A stretch of DNA of 64,000 nt from Methylobacterium sp. 2A (lineage in GTDB: Bacteria; Pseudomonadota; Alphaproteobacteria; Rhizobiales; Beijerinckiaceae), in the NCBI RefSeq assembly GCF_009806555.1, contig NZ_VUOK01000045.1, positions 1 through 64,000 of the forward strand. The letters run 5' to 3'. This document shows positions 49,571-58,788 of this stretch, piece after piece. The notes below the pieces were generated by a model. That model saw only the letters and a list, made by a program, of their open reading frames with translations. It was not told the DNA's origin and did no database searches. Every line of letters starts with the position of its first letter. The stretch's first letter is position 1. The position numbers were made by a program, and so were the translations under genes.

Positions 49571-49891
49571 ATGCGTATCCTCGCCCTCGCCGCCGCCATC
49601 GCCTCCTCTGGCCCGCTCCCCGCACCCGGAATGTTCTGCCCGGTCGGAGGGGAGGGCTACGGGCCGATCTTCGTCGGCCCTGGCCCGCGCGACATCGGCA
49701 TCGACGGCATGGATTGCCACGACGCGCGGCTCGTCCAGGGCAAGCTCAGGGCGACCTGCTTCACGAACTCCGTGACCGACCACGGGGGGGCGTACCCGCT
49801 CGACCTGGAGGTCCTTTCGAACGGCGACATGGCGCGCTTCGGCGTCCTGTTCCGGCGCGTTCCCCGGCCCGGCATGTGCCCCGCGGGCTGA
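49571..49891 (+). CDS. Small secreted hypothetical protein
   Basis: 106 aa from ATG 49571, 5 bp after the previous stop. A signal peptide-like LALAAAIASSGPLPAPG precedes a Cys-containing mature part (MFCPVGGEGYG, DGMDCHDARL, RATCFTNSV, GMCPAG), consistent with disulfides in the periplasm. No family is recognised. It ends the transcript from the AAA+ gene. Confidence 0.55.
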   Translation: MRILALAAAIASSGPLPAPGMFCPVGGEGYGPIFVGPGPRDIGIDGMDCHDARLVQGKLRATCFTNSVTDHGGAYPLDLEVLSNGDMARFGVLFRRVPRPGMCPAG

Positions 49892-50131
49892 CGTGCGCCC
49901 GTGTGCGTACGGTGTGCGCCACCTGTGCGCCCTGCGCATACCCTAGGCTATACTTCCCGGATTACTGCTATCTGGACGCGCTTTAGCACCCGGTTATAGC
50001 ATCCGGCATATTTCAGGATTTGCGTTACACGGGGTCAGGCGGGCTTCACGACCGGCATCGAGGACGCGTCATAATAATCCATGATCGCTAGAACGCCGTG
50101 ACCGCCGCACCGGTTATCGATCAACGTCCTA

Positions 50132-50963
50132 CCGTCCGGACTCATAACCAGTAGCTGACGGTGGCGGCGAGGCAGACGGCGGCGAGATAGTTGGTCGCCA
50201 AACGGTCGTAGCGGGTGGCGATGCGGCGGAAGTCCTTGAGGCGGCCGAACATGCGCTCGATGGCGTTGCGCCCGCGATAGAGCACGGGGGAGAAGCACGG
50301 CTTCCAGCGGCGGTTGATCTTGGGCGGGATGTTGGGTGCGGCCCCAGCCGCCTCGATCTGCCGCCGAATGGCGTCGCTGTCGTAGCCCTTGTCCGCCAGC
50401 ACGATGCGGCAGGCGGGCAAGCGTTCGAGCAGCAGCGCGCCTGCCTTGCAGTCGGCGGCCTGTCCACCGGTCAGCAGGAACGCGAGCGGACGGCAGAAGC
50501 GGTCGGTGAGGGCGTGGATCTTGGTCGTGCGCCCGCCCCGCGAGCGACCGATGGCTTGGCTCTGCTCCCCCCCTTGCCCCCTGCGGCGCAGCGGTGGGCC
50601 TTCACGGCGGTGGAGTCGATCAGCACCTGAGAGGGCGGCCCGCCAGCTCGGGCCAGCGTCTCGAACAGCTCGACCCAGACCCCCTTGGCCGCCCAGCGCA
50701 CGAAGCGATTGTAGAGGGTCTTCTTCGGCCCGTAGAGATCGCGTGGCGCGTCCGTCCAGCGCCCTCCAGATTTCAGCACGTGGACGATGCCGCTGATCAC
50801 GCGCCTGTCGTCCACGCGCTCCTTGCCCCGTGTGTCGTTTGGAAGAAGCGGTGCGATCTTCGCGAACTGCTCGTCCGTCAGCCAGAAATGGTCCATCGGC
50901 CCCTCCCGCCGGAGCCGTGAATCACACCCGAGCCGTCCGCGCCACCGTTATGGGTCCGGACGC
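50132..50963 (-). mobile_element. IS5-family insertion sequence (IS427-group-like)
   Basis: 832 bp with terminal inverted repeats of 17 bp: left CCGTCCGGACTCATAAC at 50132-50148 and right GTTATGGGTCCGGACGC at 50947-50963, differing in two positions. A TA pair flanks each end (50130-50131 and 50964-50965), the expected 2-bp duplication. The transposase is in two frames joined by a slippery run. Intact ends suggest recent activity. Confidence 0.8.
50142..50896 (-). CDS. IS5-family transposase, two frames by -1 frameshift
   Basis: ORFA runs from ATG 50896 (DHFWLTDEQFAKIAPLLPND) and leaves the family after GGKGG; ORFB continues in the -1 frame (QAIGRSRGGRTTKIHALTDR) to the stop at 50142. The shift point is a run of seven C on the plus strand (50577-50583), that is G7 in the coding strand. 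DDE residues: Asp in VLIDSTAVKAH, Asp in LADKGYDS, Glu in NAIERMFGRLKDF. The frameshift is the usual programmed one of IS427-type elements. Confidence 0.85.
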
Positions 50964-51305
50964 TAGATTACTCAGCTTCGCGGCGAATCGTCAGGAACGC
51001 GATGGCCAAAATGAGGCGCGAGACCTTCGTCTGATCGTCGAGTTCCTAGCCGGTGCGCAAGCGCATGGCACAGCGCTTCAAAGCCGAGACGTAGGAGTAA
51101 ACCGCTTAACCAGCCCTCAGTTGGCAGGTTTAGACAAAGTAGATCTTCTCCTTTGCGCCAGGAGCGGACGCCAGGTGCCTACCCGACAGCGGGCGTGAGC
51201 AGGCAAGCGGTACAGGCACGAGGTCAGAAGAGCGTGCCGGCGAGCCGACATCGGCGCTCGACGCGGTCTTCGCTCACGCTATGACGGTCTAGTTATACCC
51301 GCTCG

Positions 51306-51325
51306 CGAGTGAAATTACTCACTCG
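51306..51325. promoter_or_regulatory. Possible operator upstream of the GTPase operon
   Basis: CGAGTGA-AATTAC-TCACTCG is a 7-bp inverted repeat 47 bp before the first gene of the 51373-58262 operon. The TAGTTATAC tract just upstream is the only A/T-rich -10-like sequence nearby. The stretch 50964-51372 holds no convincing gene. It may carry the operon promoter and a dimeric regulator site. Confidence 0.35.
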
Positions 51326-51372
51326 GTGCGCTAAGGCCGTTGCAACCAGGCCGAGTGCGGATCGAGGGATTG

Positions 51373-52725
51373 ATGCCGGTAGTCTTCGTCCACGTCTCCG
51401 ACATCCACTTTGGACAGGAGCGCGACCACATCGTCCACATCCACGACGACGTGAAGAGGGAGCTCGTCGCCGACGCGGCGGCGGTCGTGACGGCCCTGCC
51501 GTCACGGTCCGCACACGGCATCCTCGTCACGGGCGACATCGCATACGCCGGCAAGGCAGAGGAATATGCCCAGGCAGGCAAGTGGCTCGATAGCCTTGCC
51601 GGAGCGATTGGTTGCCCGAGCCATCGAGTCCGGATGATCCCGGGGAACCACGACGTCGACCGCGACAAGCTCTCCAGAGGCGGGCGTCAGCTCCTGGACT
51701 TCATCAGAGCGGGAGGCGCGGCGGAATACGAGGAGGTCATGTCTAACGCGAACGACCGCGCAACGCTTTTCGCCCGCTTCGAGAACTACAGCCGGTTTAG
51801 CATCGGATACGATTGCGGACTCGACGAGGAGGCGAAGTACGCGACGGACCTTCGCTTCGAGGTGGGGCCGGACCGCTGGATCAGGATCGTGCGGCTGAAC
51901 TCGTCGCTTCTCTGCCATGGCAAGGAGCGCGACGACCCCCCGGAGCTGGTTATCGGCCAACGCCAGTTCTCGATCCCGCGGAACGACGGCGAGGAGAATG
52001 TGGTCCTCGCGCACCATCCGCTGCATTGGTACAAGGACGCCGAGGACTTCCGGCGCTACGTGCGCAGCCGCGCGCGCGTCTTCATCACCGGTCACGAACA
52101 CGACCCGAAGGTGGGCATCGACAGCGTTGAGGACGGCTGCGACGTCATGATGCTCGCGTCCGGTGCCGCGGTCCCCTTCCGGTCGGACGAGACCTACACT
52201 CACACCTACAACGTCATCGAGTTCGATTGGGACGAGGGCACGGACAGCCTAGTCGTCACGATGCATCCCCGTGCCTGGAGCCCCGAACGGACGTGTTTCG
52301 AGGCCGACAACAAGCGGCTCGGGGGCAGCGACCCGCGCTTCACGCTAGGCTCTCCGAACTTCAGGAAGCAAGGCCCGGTCCCGGCGGCTCCCGCGCAACC
52401 CGACGGCGACGGCGTCGAGGGCGAGCCGGTTGTCGAGCTGGTACCCACCAAACAGGCGGAGACCGGCTCGGGGGAGACAGTGCCGATGCCGCCGGACGCC
52501 GAAGGCTACGAACTCGCCCTGTTGCGGTTCTTCCGCGATCTCTACGAGAGCGAGCGGCTACGCATACTCGTCGACCTCGAAGCCCTGCCGAGGGAATCGG
52601 ACGAGCGGATGACCCAGGGCCTGGAACGCAGGCTGTTCGACTGGCTCGTCCGCCAGGGCAAGCTTCCCGAAACGGTCGCGATGATCGACAGGCTCATAGG
52701 TGAACGAGAGAAGAAGGACGCGTGA
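51373..52725 (+). CDS. Metallophosphoesterase with C-terminal helical adaptor, probable effector of the GTPase system
   Basis: 450 aa. Calcineurin-like domain (about 1-290) with the full metal set: Asp10 and His12 in VSDIHFG, Asp55 in TGDIAYAG, GNHDVD (91-96), AHHPLHW and TGHEHDP. A Pro/Glu-rich linker (about 330-370) leads to a helical tail (YELALLRFFRDLYESERLRI) resembling effector-associated adaptor domains. Such a phosphoesterase would attack a nucleotide or nucleic-acid target once released. It is the first gene of a five-gene operon; its stop overlaps the next ATG (TGATG). Domain roles come from family knowledge and context. Confidence 0.8.
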   Translation: MPVVFVHVSDIHFGQERDHIVHIHDDVKRELVADAAAVVTALPSRSAHGILVTGDIAYAGKAEEYAQAGKWLDSLAGAIGCPSHRVRMIPGNHDVDRDKLSRGGRQLLDFIRAGGAAEYEEVMSNANDRATLFARFENYSRFSIGYDCGLDEEAKYATDLRFEVGPDRWIRIVRLNSSLLCHGKERDDPPELVIGQRQFSIPRNDGEENVVLAHHPLHWYKDAEDFRRYVRSRARVFITGHEHDPKVGIDSVEDGCDVMMLASGAAVPFRSDETYTHTYNVIEFDWDEGTDSLVVTMHPRAWSPERTCFEADNKRLGGSDPRFTLGSPNFRKQGPVPAAPAQPDGDGVEGEPVVELVPTKQAETGSGETVPMPPDAEGYELALLRFFRDLYESERLRILVDLEALPRESDERMTQGLERRLFDWLVRQGKLPETVAMIDRLIGEREKKDA

Positions 52726-53750
52726 TGGACAACCTTCCGGTGCACATGAGGATCTCGACGCTCACGCCGTCGAACGAGGACGTCGACGCACGTCGGGCAA
52801 CCATCGGCGAGCTGTCCGCTGCCTGGATCAAGGTCAACGACTCGGGCGCAATCCTGGCCAAGGCCGGGATGGTTGCGGACGCGCTGGGTGGGGACGGCAG
52901 GCCACACCAGGATCTCGGCACAGAGGTGCAGGGGACGCTACAAAAGCACGCTTCCGCGTACCTGTACGAGGAGAAGCCGCTCGACGTAGGCATCTGCGCG
53001 GGCATGGCGGTCCTTTCGATCCTTCGCGGCACCCCGGGCATTCACGGCTGGACCACCGCTGACGTCTTCTCGAACGCCCTTTGGGCGGCCCTTTCGTTCC
53101 AGCCGCAGCTCGCGGAAGAGAAGCGTGAGAAGCTGCGCCGCGAGGTACTCACTGAGGCGCGGGAACGCAGCCAGGCGTCCGCCGAGAAAGCTCGGGAACG
53201 CATTAACGTCCCTGACTTAGGCGAACTCAACGTGACAATCGCGGAAGGCGCCAAGCCCACCACGAACTTCAAGAAGGCGGCCGCCGCGACGATCGAGGCT
53301 CTCCGGCGCAACGCCGCGCTCGACCGAGAGGAGATCGACTTCCTCTGGTGGGTGCAATTGAACCGAAGCCGGCTCCTCAATCGCGCGGCGAGCGCGATGG
53401 ACGAACCCTTGCGCCTCGTCGCGCTGGCGATCGAGGCAGCGGTGCATCTCCGCCGGCTGCCGGCTGACCTGCACTACGAGCTGGTGCTCCGCTCCGTCGA
53501 CAAGGACCCGGAGCTCGACCTCAAGGACTTGACGAAGATCATTGGCGATGACCGGACCAAGCTCGTCGCGTCGTTTGACGCCGGCCCTGCCGCTCACCAT
53601 CCTTCAGTGTTCCCGCTGCTCAACGCCCTCGCCACCGGGCAAACCGAGGTAGCGGGGGCGGAGCGGAAGCGGAAGGCGTCTGAGTGGGCGGCGCAGGCCC
53701 TGCTTGAGGCCGGCCTTTGTCACATGTGCCGTGGGCTCGTTAAGCTGTGA
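52725..53750 (+). CDS. GASH-like all-helical protein of the GTPase system
   Basis: 341 aa, nearly all helix, with no signal peptide. The opening DNLPVHMRISTLTPSNEDV and the central FLWWVQLNRSRLLNRAASAM match what I recall of the GTPase-associated system helical (GASH) family. It probably bridges effector and GTPases. ATG 52725 overlaps the phosphoesterase stop, and its own stop overlaps the next start by 4 bp. Naming is by pattern recall and by its exact position in the operon. Confidence 0.7.
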   Translation: MDNLPVHMRISTLTPSNEDVDARRATIGELSAAWIKVNDSGAILAKAGMVADALGGDGRPHQDLGTEVQGTLQKHASAYLYEEKPLDVGICAGMAVLSILRGTPGIHGWTTADVFSNALWAALSFQPQLAEEKREKLRREVLTEARERSQASAEKARERINVPDLGELNVTIAEGAKPTTNFKKAAAATIEALRRNAALDREEIDFLWWVQLNRSRLLNRAASAMDEPLRLVALAIEAAVHLRRLPADLHYELVLRSVDKDPELDLKDLTKIIGDDRTKLVASFDAGPAAHHPSVFPLLNALATGQTEVAGAERKRKASEWAAQALLEAGLCHMCRGLVKL

Positions 53751-54778
53751 GCGATGCGTGCACTTTCGAGGGCTGCACGGTCGGGGAGACCGGTGCCTGC
53801 GCGCTGGAGAAGGATCCGGCGACCTGTGAGCATCGCCTCGGCCGACGTCCAGCACCTGGAGCCGTCGAAGCGGGCGTAGCCACCGACCCGTCCGCATCGG
53901 AAAGCCTGTCGAACATCGGGGCTCCCGTGCTCGAACGGCCGGAGGGGACGGCGTCGTTCCCGTCGAGCCGGACGCTCGGGCCGGACGCGGTGTCCGCGAT
54001 CATGGGCTCGCGCTATGTGACGGTGGTCGGGATTCTGGGCGACCCGGAATCGGGCAAGACCGCGTGCCTGGTAAGCCTGTACCTCCTCGTCGCGAACGCC
54101 CAGCTCGCCGGTTGGAGTTTTACCGACAGCAAGAGCCTCATGGCCTTTGAAGAGATCGCACGGGGAGCGCGCGACTGGGACGAGGGCAACCCGCCCGAGC
54201 AGATGACCGTCCATACCGAGATGGCGGACGATAGGCGGCCCGGTTTCCTCCACCTGCGACTGGTCCGCGATTCCGACGGCCGGCGTGTCGATCTCGCGTT
54301 GCCGGACCTCCCGGGCGAATGGACGACGGACCTCGTCGCCACCTCCCGCACCGACCGCTTCGAGTTCATGAAGGCAGCGGAGGCGATCTGGGTAGTGCTG
54401 GACGGACGCGCCCTGGAGAACAAGGAGCGTCGACAGGGGATCATCTCGCGGGTCGGCCAACTCGCGGGTCGGCTCGGTGCGCTGTTCGACGGACCGATAC
54501 CGAGACTGGTGCTCGTCGTCACGCATCGCGACGCCGGCGAACCATCCCCCTCGGTGATCACCCGACTGGAGGCGGAGCTCGCGAAGCGCCACATGACGGC
54601 GACGATCGTGCCGGTCGCTCCGTTCTCCGAAGACGACGAAAGGGCGAGGCCGGGCTTCGGGCTGGATCGGCTGATTGCGGCCACCACGGCCAGCGACCTG
54701 CCGCCTGTCGACGTCTGGCCGACCTCCGAGCCGGTCGTGGGCGTGCGCTCCTACATCGGGTACAGGGGGCGGCGATGA
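53747..54778 (+). CDS. Double-GTPase component 1, with N-terminal zinc-binding-like segment
   Basis: 343 aa from GTG 53747. Cys5, Cys10, Cys18 and Cys27 form a possible zinc knuckle. The P-loop is GDPESGKT (98-105), the switch II box DLPGEW (187-192), and the base-specificity motif THRD replaces NKxD. It is a TRAFAC-like GTPase used as a switch. The stop overlaps the next start by 4 bp. It partners a second, different GTPase, so the two may form a heterodimer. Confidence 0.8.
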   Translation: MSDACTFEGCTVGETGACALEKDPATCEHRLGRRPAPGAVEAGVATDPSASESLSNIGAPVLERPEGTASFPSSRTLGPDAVSAIMGSRYVTVVGILGDPESGKTACLVSLYLLVANAQLAGWSFTDSKSLMAFEEIARGARDWDEGNPPEQMTVHTEMADDRRPGFLHLRLVRDSDGRRVDLALPDLPGEWTTDLVATSRTDRFEFMKAAEAIWVVLDGRALENKERRQGIISRVGQLAGRLGALFDGPIPRLVLVVTHRDAGEPSPSVITRLEAELAKRHMTATIVPVAPFSEDDERARPGFGLDRLIAATTASDLPPVDVWPTSEPVVGVRSYIGYRGRR

Positions 54779-55620
54779 GCAACTCGATCGTCCTGCTCGG
54801 GGGGCCCGACTCCGGGAAGACCAACTACGTCGGGCGCGTCTGGCCGGCCCTGGACGCCGGAGGCGGACGCCTCCACGCCGCCCGACAGCCCGAGGACATC
54901 CGCTTCGTCCTTGACGTCACCGACCACCTGAACTCCGGCAGCTTCGCGCCGCGCTCGGAACACGCGGACGACCGGCGCGACTTCGAGGTCGCCGTCGCGA
55001 CCGTGAAGGGCGGAGAGGAGACGAACATCGTCATCCCGGACATCTCGGGGGAGCTCTGGCTCAGTGCTGCCGCACAGGGCGAGGTGTCGGCCGAGCTCAT
55101 GGAGGAGATGCGGTCGGCCAGCGGTGCCCTGCTGTTCGTCCGGGTGCAGTCGGAGTTGGCCGTCCGCCCGCTGGATTGGGTCACGTCGAAGAGGATGCTC
55201 GGCAAGCTCGGCAACGACGACGACCGCGGACTGCCCACCCAGGTCATGCTGTGCGAGCTGGTGCGCTTCCTTGAGGCGACGCTCGCCCCGCGTCATGGCG
55301 GGCAGCGCCCGCGCGTCTCGGTCGTGGTGAGCGCGTGGGACTTGGTGGACCCCGAGACATTCAAGCTTGGGCCGAAGGCATGGCTCGGGCGCGAGTACCC
55401 CCTGTTCGCGGGACGGCTCGACGACATTGAGGGCCTAGACATCCGAGTCTTCGGCCTCAGCGTGGTGGGCGGCGACCTCAAGGCGGACGAGTCCTGCCGC
55501 GACGACGTCCAGGAGAACGGCCTCGACGGCCGTGGGTGGGTGGCGGCCGAGGACGACGGAGGGACCTGGCGTCGGGATCTCGACCTGACGTGGCCCATCG
55601 CGTGGGCCGTCGGCGTCTGA
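54775..55620 (+). CDS. Double-GTPase component 2
   Basis: 281 aa. P-loop GGPDSGKT (9-16), switch II DISGE (89-93) and SAWD (186-189) for base recognition. No N-terminal extension is present. It begins inside the previous stop codon (ATGA), so both GTPases are made in a fixed ratio. The C-terminal 80 residues (WLGREYPLFAGRLDDIEGLD onward) are beyond the G domain and may contact GAP1. Confidence 0.8.
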   Translation: MSNSIVLLGGPDSGKTNYVGRVWPALDAGGGRLHAARQPEDIRFVLDVTDHLNSGSFAPRSEHADDRRDFEVAVATVKGGEETNIVIPDISGELWLSAAAQGEVSAELMEEMRSASGALLFVRVQSELAVRPLDWVTSKRMLGKLGNDDDRGLPTQVMLCELVRFLEATLAPRHGGQRPRVSVVVSAWDLVDPETFKLGPKAWLGREYPLFAGRLDDIEGLDIRVFGLSVVGGDLKADESCRDDVQENGLDGRGWVAAEDDGGTWRRDLDLTWPIAWAVGV

Positions 55621-55622
55621 TC

Positions 55623-58262
55623 GTGTCAGCCGTCGAGCGCCAAGTCCATGGGTATCAGCAGGGGCACCAGCTCCTCGCGACGTCCATGCCCCTTCCGAAG
55701 GCGGAACAGTCGGTGGTCAACCAACTGTCCGACGTCGCGGGACCCTTGCGGCCGCGGGAGCGGTTCGATCCATACCTGACGGCGTATCCGCTGCCGGGGG
55801 GCAAGCGCTTCGTGCTTGCGCGGACCTGGCAGGACCTGACGGTCGCGCGGGCGGGATGTGTCCGAACCTTGAGCCTCGTAATTCCTATGGACGAATGGGT
55901 CCGGGCCGAAGGTCTGTCCGCCTATTTCGACCAGTTGCGGCTGGACAGGCTTCCCGACGCCCGGGACGCCACACAAGTCGTCGTTTGGGACACGGAAATT
56001 AAGCCGCTGCCGCCGGCGCCGCCGTTCAACGGCAGCGAGCTCTTGGAAGCGCTGTTCCTGGAGGACGCACGGCCCGTCGTCATGCTGGACGCGCTGGAAC
56101 CCGAGCTCGTCGCGACGCGCCTGCTCACTGCGCTCTGGCCCTCCCTGAGGCGACGGTTCGCCGTGTCGACATTCGCGCGGTCCCCGCGCAAGGTTGGAGG
56201 CCGCGACTTCGACCTCGTCTTCGCCCCGAAGGACGCACGGTCGAGGTTCGCCGACTGGAACGGGCGCCGGGTGGATGGCCGCTTAGTGCAGGACGGCCGG
56301 CACCGTTGGACGGGCGCGATCGTAGCCCGGGTCTTCGACCAGCCCCACCCGCGCCTCCTGACCATCCCCGAGAGCGGGTTGGTGGGCGGGAACGACGCCG
56401 GCCAGGACGACGCGGCGGCCCTGCGGATCGCGTTGCTGTGGGACGAACTGGTCACCAAGATCCATTACACGCCGACGGCCGCCCTCGGCCTGCTGGACAT
56501 CGTCAATTCCGGCAAGGTCCGCGACTCCCTCGCGATTAAGGCTATCGAACCGTCGCTGGTGGAGGCAACGAACCGCGCGTCCACGACCTTCGCGGACGAC
56601 GACGCTTGGGGCTTTCTGGGCGCCATCTCCCGGAAATTGCAGGGACGGTCCATGCCGGCGGGGCGTGCGGCCGTCGCGGACGCGGTCGAGAGGCTCGCCG
56701 AACGCGCGCCGGAGGGGGCGGTCTCGCTCCTGTCGCAGGACGACCCCCGCAAAGTCCTCACCGAGCTCGTGCCCCGCATCGCCGCAGGTCTGGGCAGCAA
56801 CTTTACGGACCGTGCGGAGCGCGCCTTGCGCGAGGCCGCCCCGGCCGTGCTGGGGAGGCTCTTGGCTCAAGGTGATGCGCTGGCCGGACACGTCGCAGAC
56901 GACCGCCCTCTCGTCGAGCGGCTCGGCCAAATCCTCCCTGCGCTGGACGACGAGACCCTAGATGCCGTCGGTCCGAGCCTTCTCCCGCGGTTGATCGATG
57001 ATTGGCATCTTCCGGCTGCCGAACCATTGATCCGACGCCTCGATGTTTCTCGGCTCGCCTCAGAGTTGCGCCACCTCGGACAAGCGAACGACTTCGCGGG
57101 GGCGCAACTTTCCGGCCTCGTCCTGGACAGGGCGCTGTCCGCAGGCACCAAAGAGGATGTTCAATCGACGCTGGTGACGCTGCCACAGACGCCACGGCGC
57201 GACGAGATGATCGCCCGGACGCTTGTTCCCGGCGCTGAGGACGCACGCTGGCTTTACGAGCTCGACGCCAAGCTTCTGGATCGGGAATCGGCGACGGCGA
57301 TGCTGCTCGACCTCCTTGGTCGCGCGGACGACTGGCAGTTCGCCGCCATGCTTCGAGACAAGCGCGTCGGCGCGCATGCCCTCAGCGTCATGGAGAGCAA
57401 GGCACCGAAGCTACTGCTTCGCGCCATGTCCGGCGACGCGCTGACGGTGAAGACGTTCGCCAGGGTCCTGCCGCGCGTGCTGAAGGACCTTCGGGGCGAG
57501 GCCAGGCTCAAGCTAGCGGGGCATGCCCTGCATCGTTTCCTAAGGGATCGCTTCGACGGCGACGAGATCGATCTCATCGCGTCGTTGCTCAGCGCCGTGG
57601 GAGACGGCCTGGACGGCGCATGGTTCGCGCGAATGGGCCTGGGCAGGGACCTGGACGGCGTGACCGCGAGCCGCAACATGGTCGCCCTGGGGAGAGCGAC
57701 GCAGCCGGCCCGCCTCCGGGCGGCCTGGGCCATGGAAGACATCGCCCGGACGCTGGTCCAACGCCCGAGCCTCGACCTTGACGCTGCCGCGGTGGAAGCC
57801 TGTGCCGCACTCATGCTCGACGCAGAAAAGGTCGCGCCCAGGGCGCTCCTTTCGGCCTCGGGACATCTCTTGCCGGTCCTGCTCAGGTCCCGTGATCGAC
57901 CGATCTCCCCGATGATCGTCGCGGCATTTCCATCGGTCCACCGCGAGCTCGCGAGGTACGACGACGTCCCTGACCTCTTCAAGTTTATCCCGTTCTTCGA
58001 TTGGGACCGATGCAAGGCGGCCCGTCACGAACTGGTGGACGCATTCATGTCGTCCTCCTGGCCCCCCTCTGACCTTGCATTAACTGCGTGTCGCACGGGA
58101 GAGGTATCAAAAATCCTACGGCGGATCGGCCAACAGAAAAACGGGAAGAAATATCTCAAACGACTCACGCATGAAACCGCAAAACTTACTGATGACTGCA
58201 AATTTATGATCAGTAGTGAACTAGCAGAAATTGATTATCATGTTAAATCTGAAAGCGAATAG
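55623..58262 (+). CDS. GAP1-N1 domain protein of the GTPase system
   Basis: 879 aa from GTG 55623. The N-terminal GAP1-N1 pattern is clear: RQVHGYQQGHQLLATS, VNQLSDVAGPLRPRERF, YPLPGGKRFVLARTWQD and RAGCVRTLSLVIP. Middle and C-terminal parts (about 250-880) are repetitive helical, as expected for GAP1-M and GAP1-C. The protein is the likely sensor or GTPase-activating scaffold. It closes the operon. Codon use in the last 60 residues turns sharply AT-rich (from about 58080), unlike the rest of the gene. Confidence 0.85.
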   Translation: MSAVERQVHGYQQGHQLLATSMPLPKAEQSVVNQLSDVAGPLRPRERFDPYLTAYPLPGGKRFVLARTWQDLTVARAGCVRTLSLVIPMDEWVRAEGLSAYFDQLRLDRLPDARDATQVVVWDTEIKPLPPAPPFNGSELLEALFLEDARPVVMLDALEPELVATRLLTALWPSLRRRFAVSTFARSPRKVGGRDFDLVFAPKDARSRFADWNGRRVDGRLVQDGRHRWTGAIVARVFDQPHPRLLTIPESGLVGGNDAGQDDAAALRIALLWDELVTKIHYTPTAALGLLDIVNSGKVRDSLAIKAIEPSLVEATNRASTTFADDDAWGFLGAISRKLQGRSMPAGRAAVADAVERLAERAPEGAVSLLSQDDPRKVLTELVPRIAAGLGSNFTDRAERALREAAPAVLGRLLAQGDALAGHVADDRPLVERLGQILPALDDETLDAVGPSLLPRLIDDWHLPAAEPLIRRLDVSRLASELRHLGQANDFAGAQLSGLVLDRALSAGTKEDVQSTLVTLPQTPRRDEMIARTLVPGAEDARWLYELDAKLLDRESATAMLLDLLGRADDWQFAAMLRDKRVGAHALSVMESKAPKLLLRAMSGDALTVKTFARVLPRVLKDLRGEARLKLAGHALHRFLRDRFDGDEIDLIASLLSAVGDGLDGAWFARMGLGRDLDGVTASRNMVALGRATQPARLRAAWAMEDIARTLVQRPSLDLDAAAVEACAALMLDAEKVAPRALLSASGHLLPVLLRSRDRPISPMIVAAFPSVHRELARYDDVPDLFKFIPFFDWDRCKAARHELVDAFMSSSWPPSDLALTACRTGEVSKILRRIGQQKNGKKYLKRLTHETAKLTDDCKFMISSELAEIDYHVKSESE

Positions 58263-58582
58263 AATATTATCTGGAAGCCGCTACGCTTAGTTAATCACAG
58301 ATAATTTTACTTTTGTTTATTATTGCAAGTATAGATCGGTCTAAACCGTTATTTTTAAGGCGAAGTGCCAGGAATTGCACATGCCGTGATTCAGATTAGA
58401 TTAGAGTCGCAGCTTCGCTATCCGATCAATTTGCCCGCCGCACAGCAGCGCTCCGACGTCGGGACGTTGTGTCACGTCGTCTGGGTCATCTGTAAACCAA
58501 CACGCCTAACAGCGGACCCTGCCAACGACCGCTAAGGGTCAACTGCGGTGATGGACCGTCGCCCGGAAGCGGCCGTTCTGCA

Positions 58583-58760
58583 ATGCGCCCGTTGCTGCCG
58601 TGCGCAGCTGGCTCTTCCCATCTGCAAAGCGGACATGACCTCGCTGACTTCGCGCCGACGGGCACCTCAGAGATACAGGCCGTCCGTCGCGCCTTACAGC
58701 CCAGTCGAGAGCGCGTGAGAGCGGTGGCCAAGCGCTACGGCGTCAACCCGGATGGCGATC
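58583..58760 (+). pseudogene. Remnant of an IS481-like transposase N-terminus
   Basis: The segment encodes AVRRALQPSRERVRAVAKRY followed by GVNPD, the N-terminal HTH style of IS481-type transposases (RRAIQxSQxSxRALAKRYGINPKTVxKW). It stops after GVNPD and runs into unrelated sequence that overlaps the CoA-transferase end. The gap 58263-58788 otherwise holds an AT-rich part (to about 58350) and no gene. Confidence 0.45.
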
Positions 58761-58788
58761 ACCCACGAGCTACGGAATGGGCGGTGCT

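Noticed and set aside
50035..50131. Minus-strand fragment ending DASSMPVVKPA as a gene cut by the IS
   Set aside because: The frame on the other side of the IS has no matching protein-like sequence, so an interrupted gene cannot be shown.
50964..51198. Plus-strand frame after the IS
   Set aside because: It starts inside the IS and shows no protein-like pattern; kept as non-coding.
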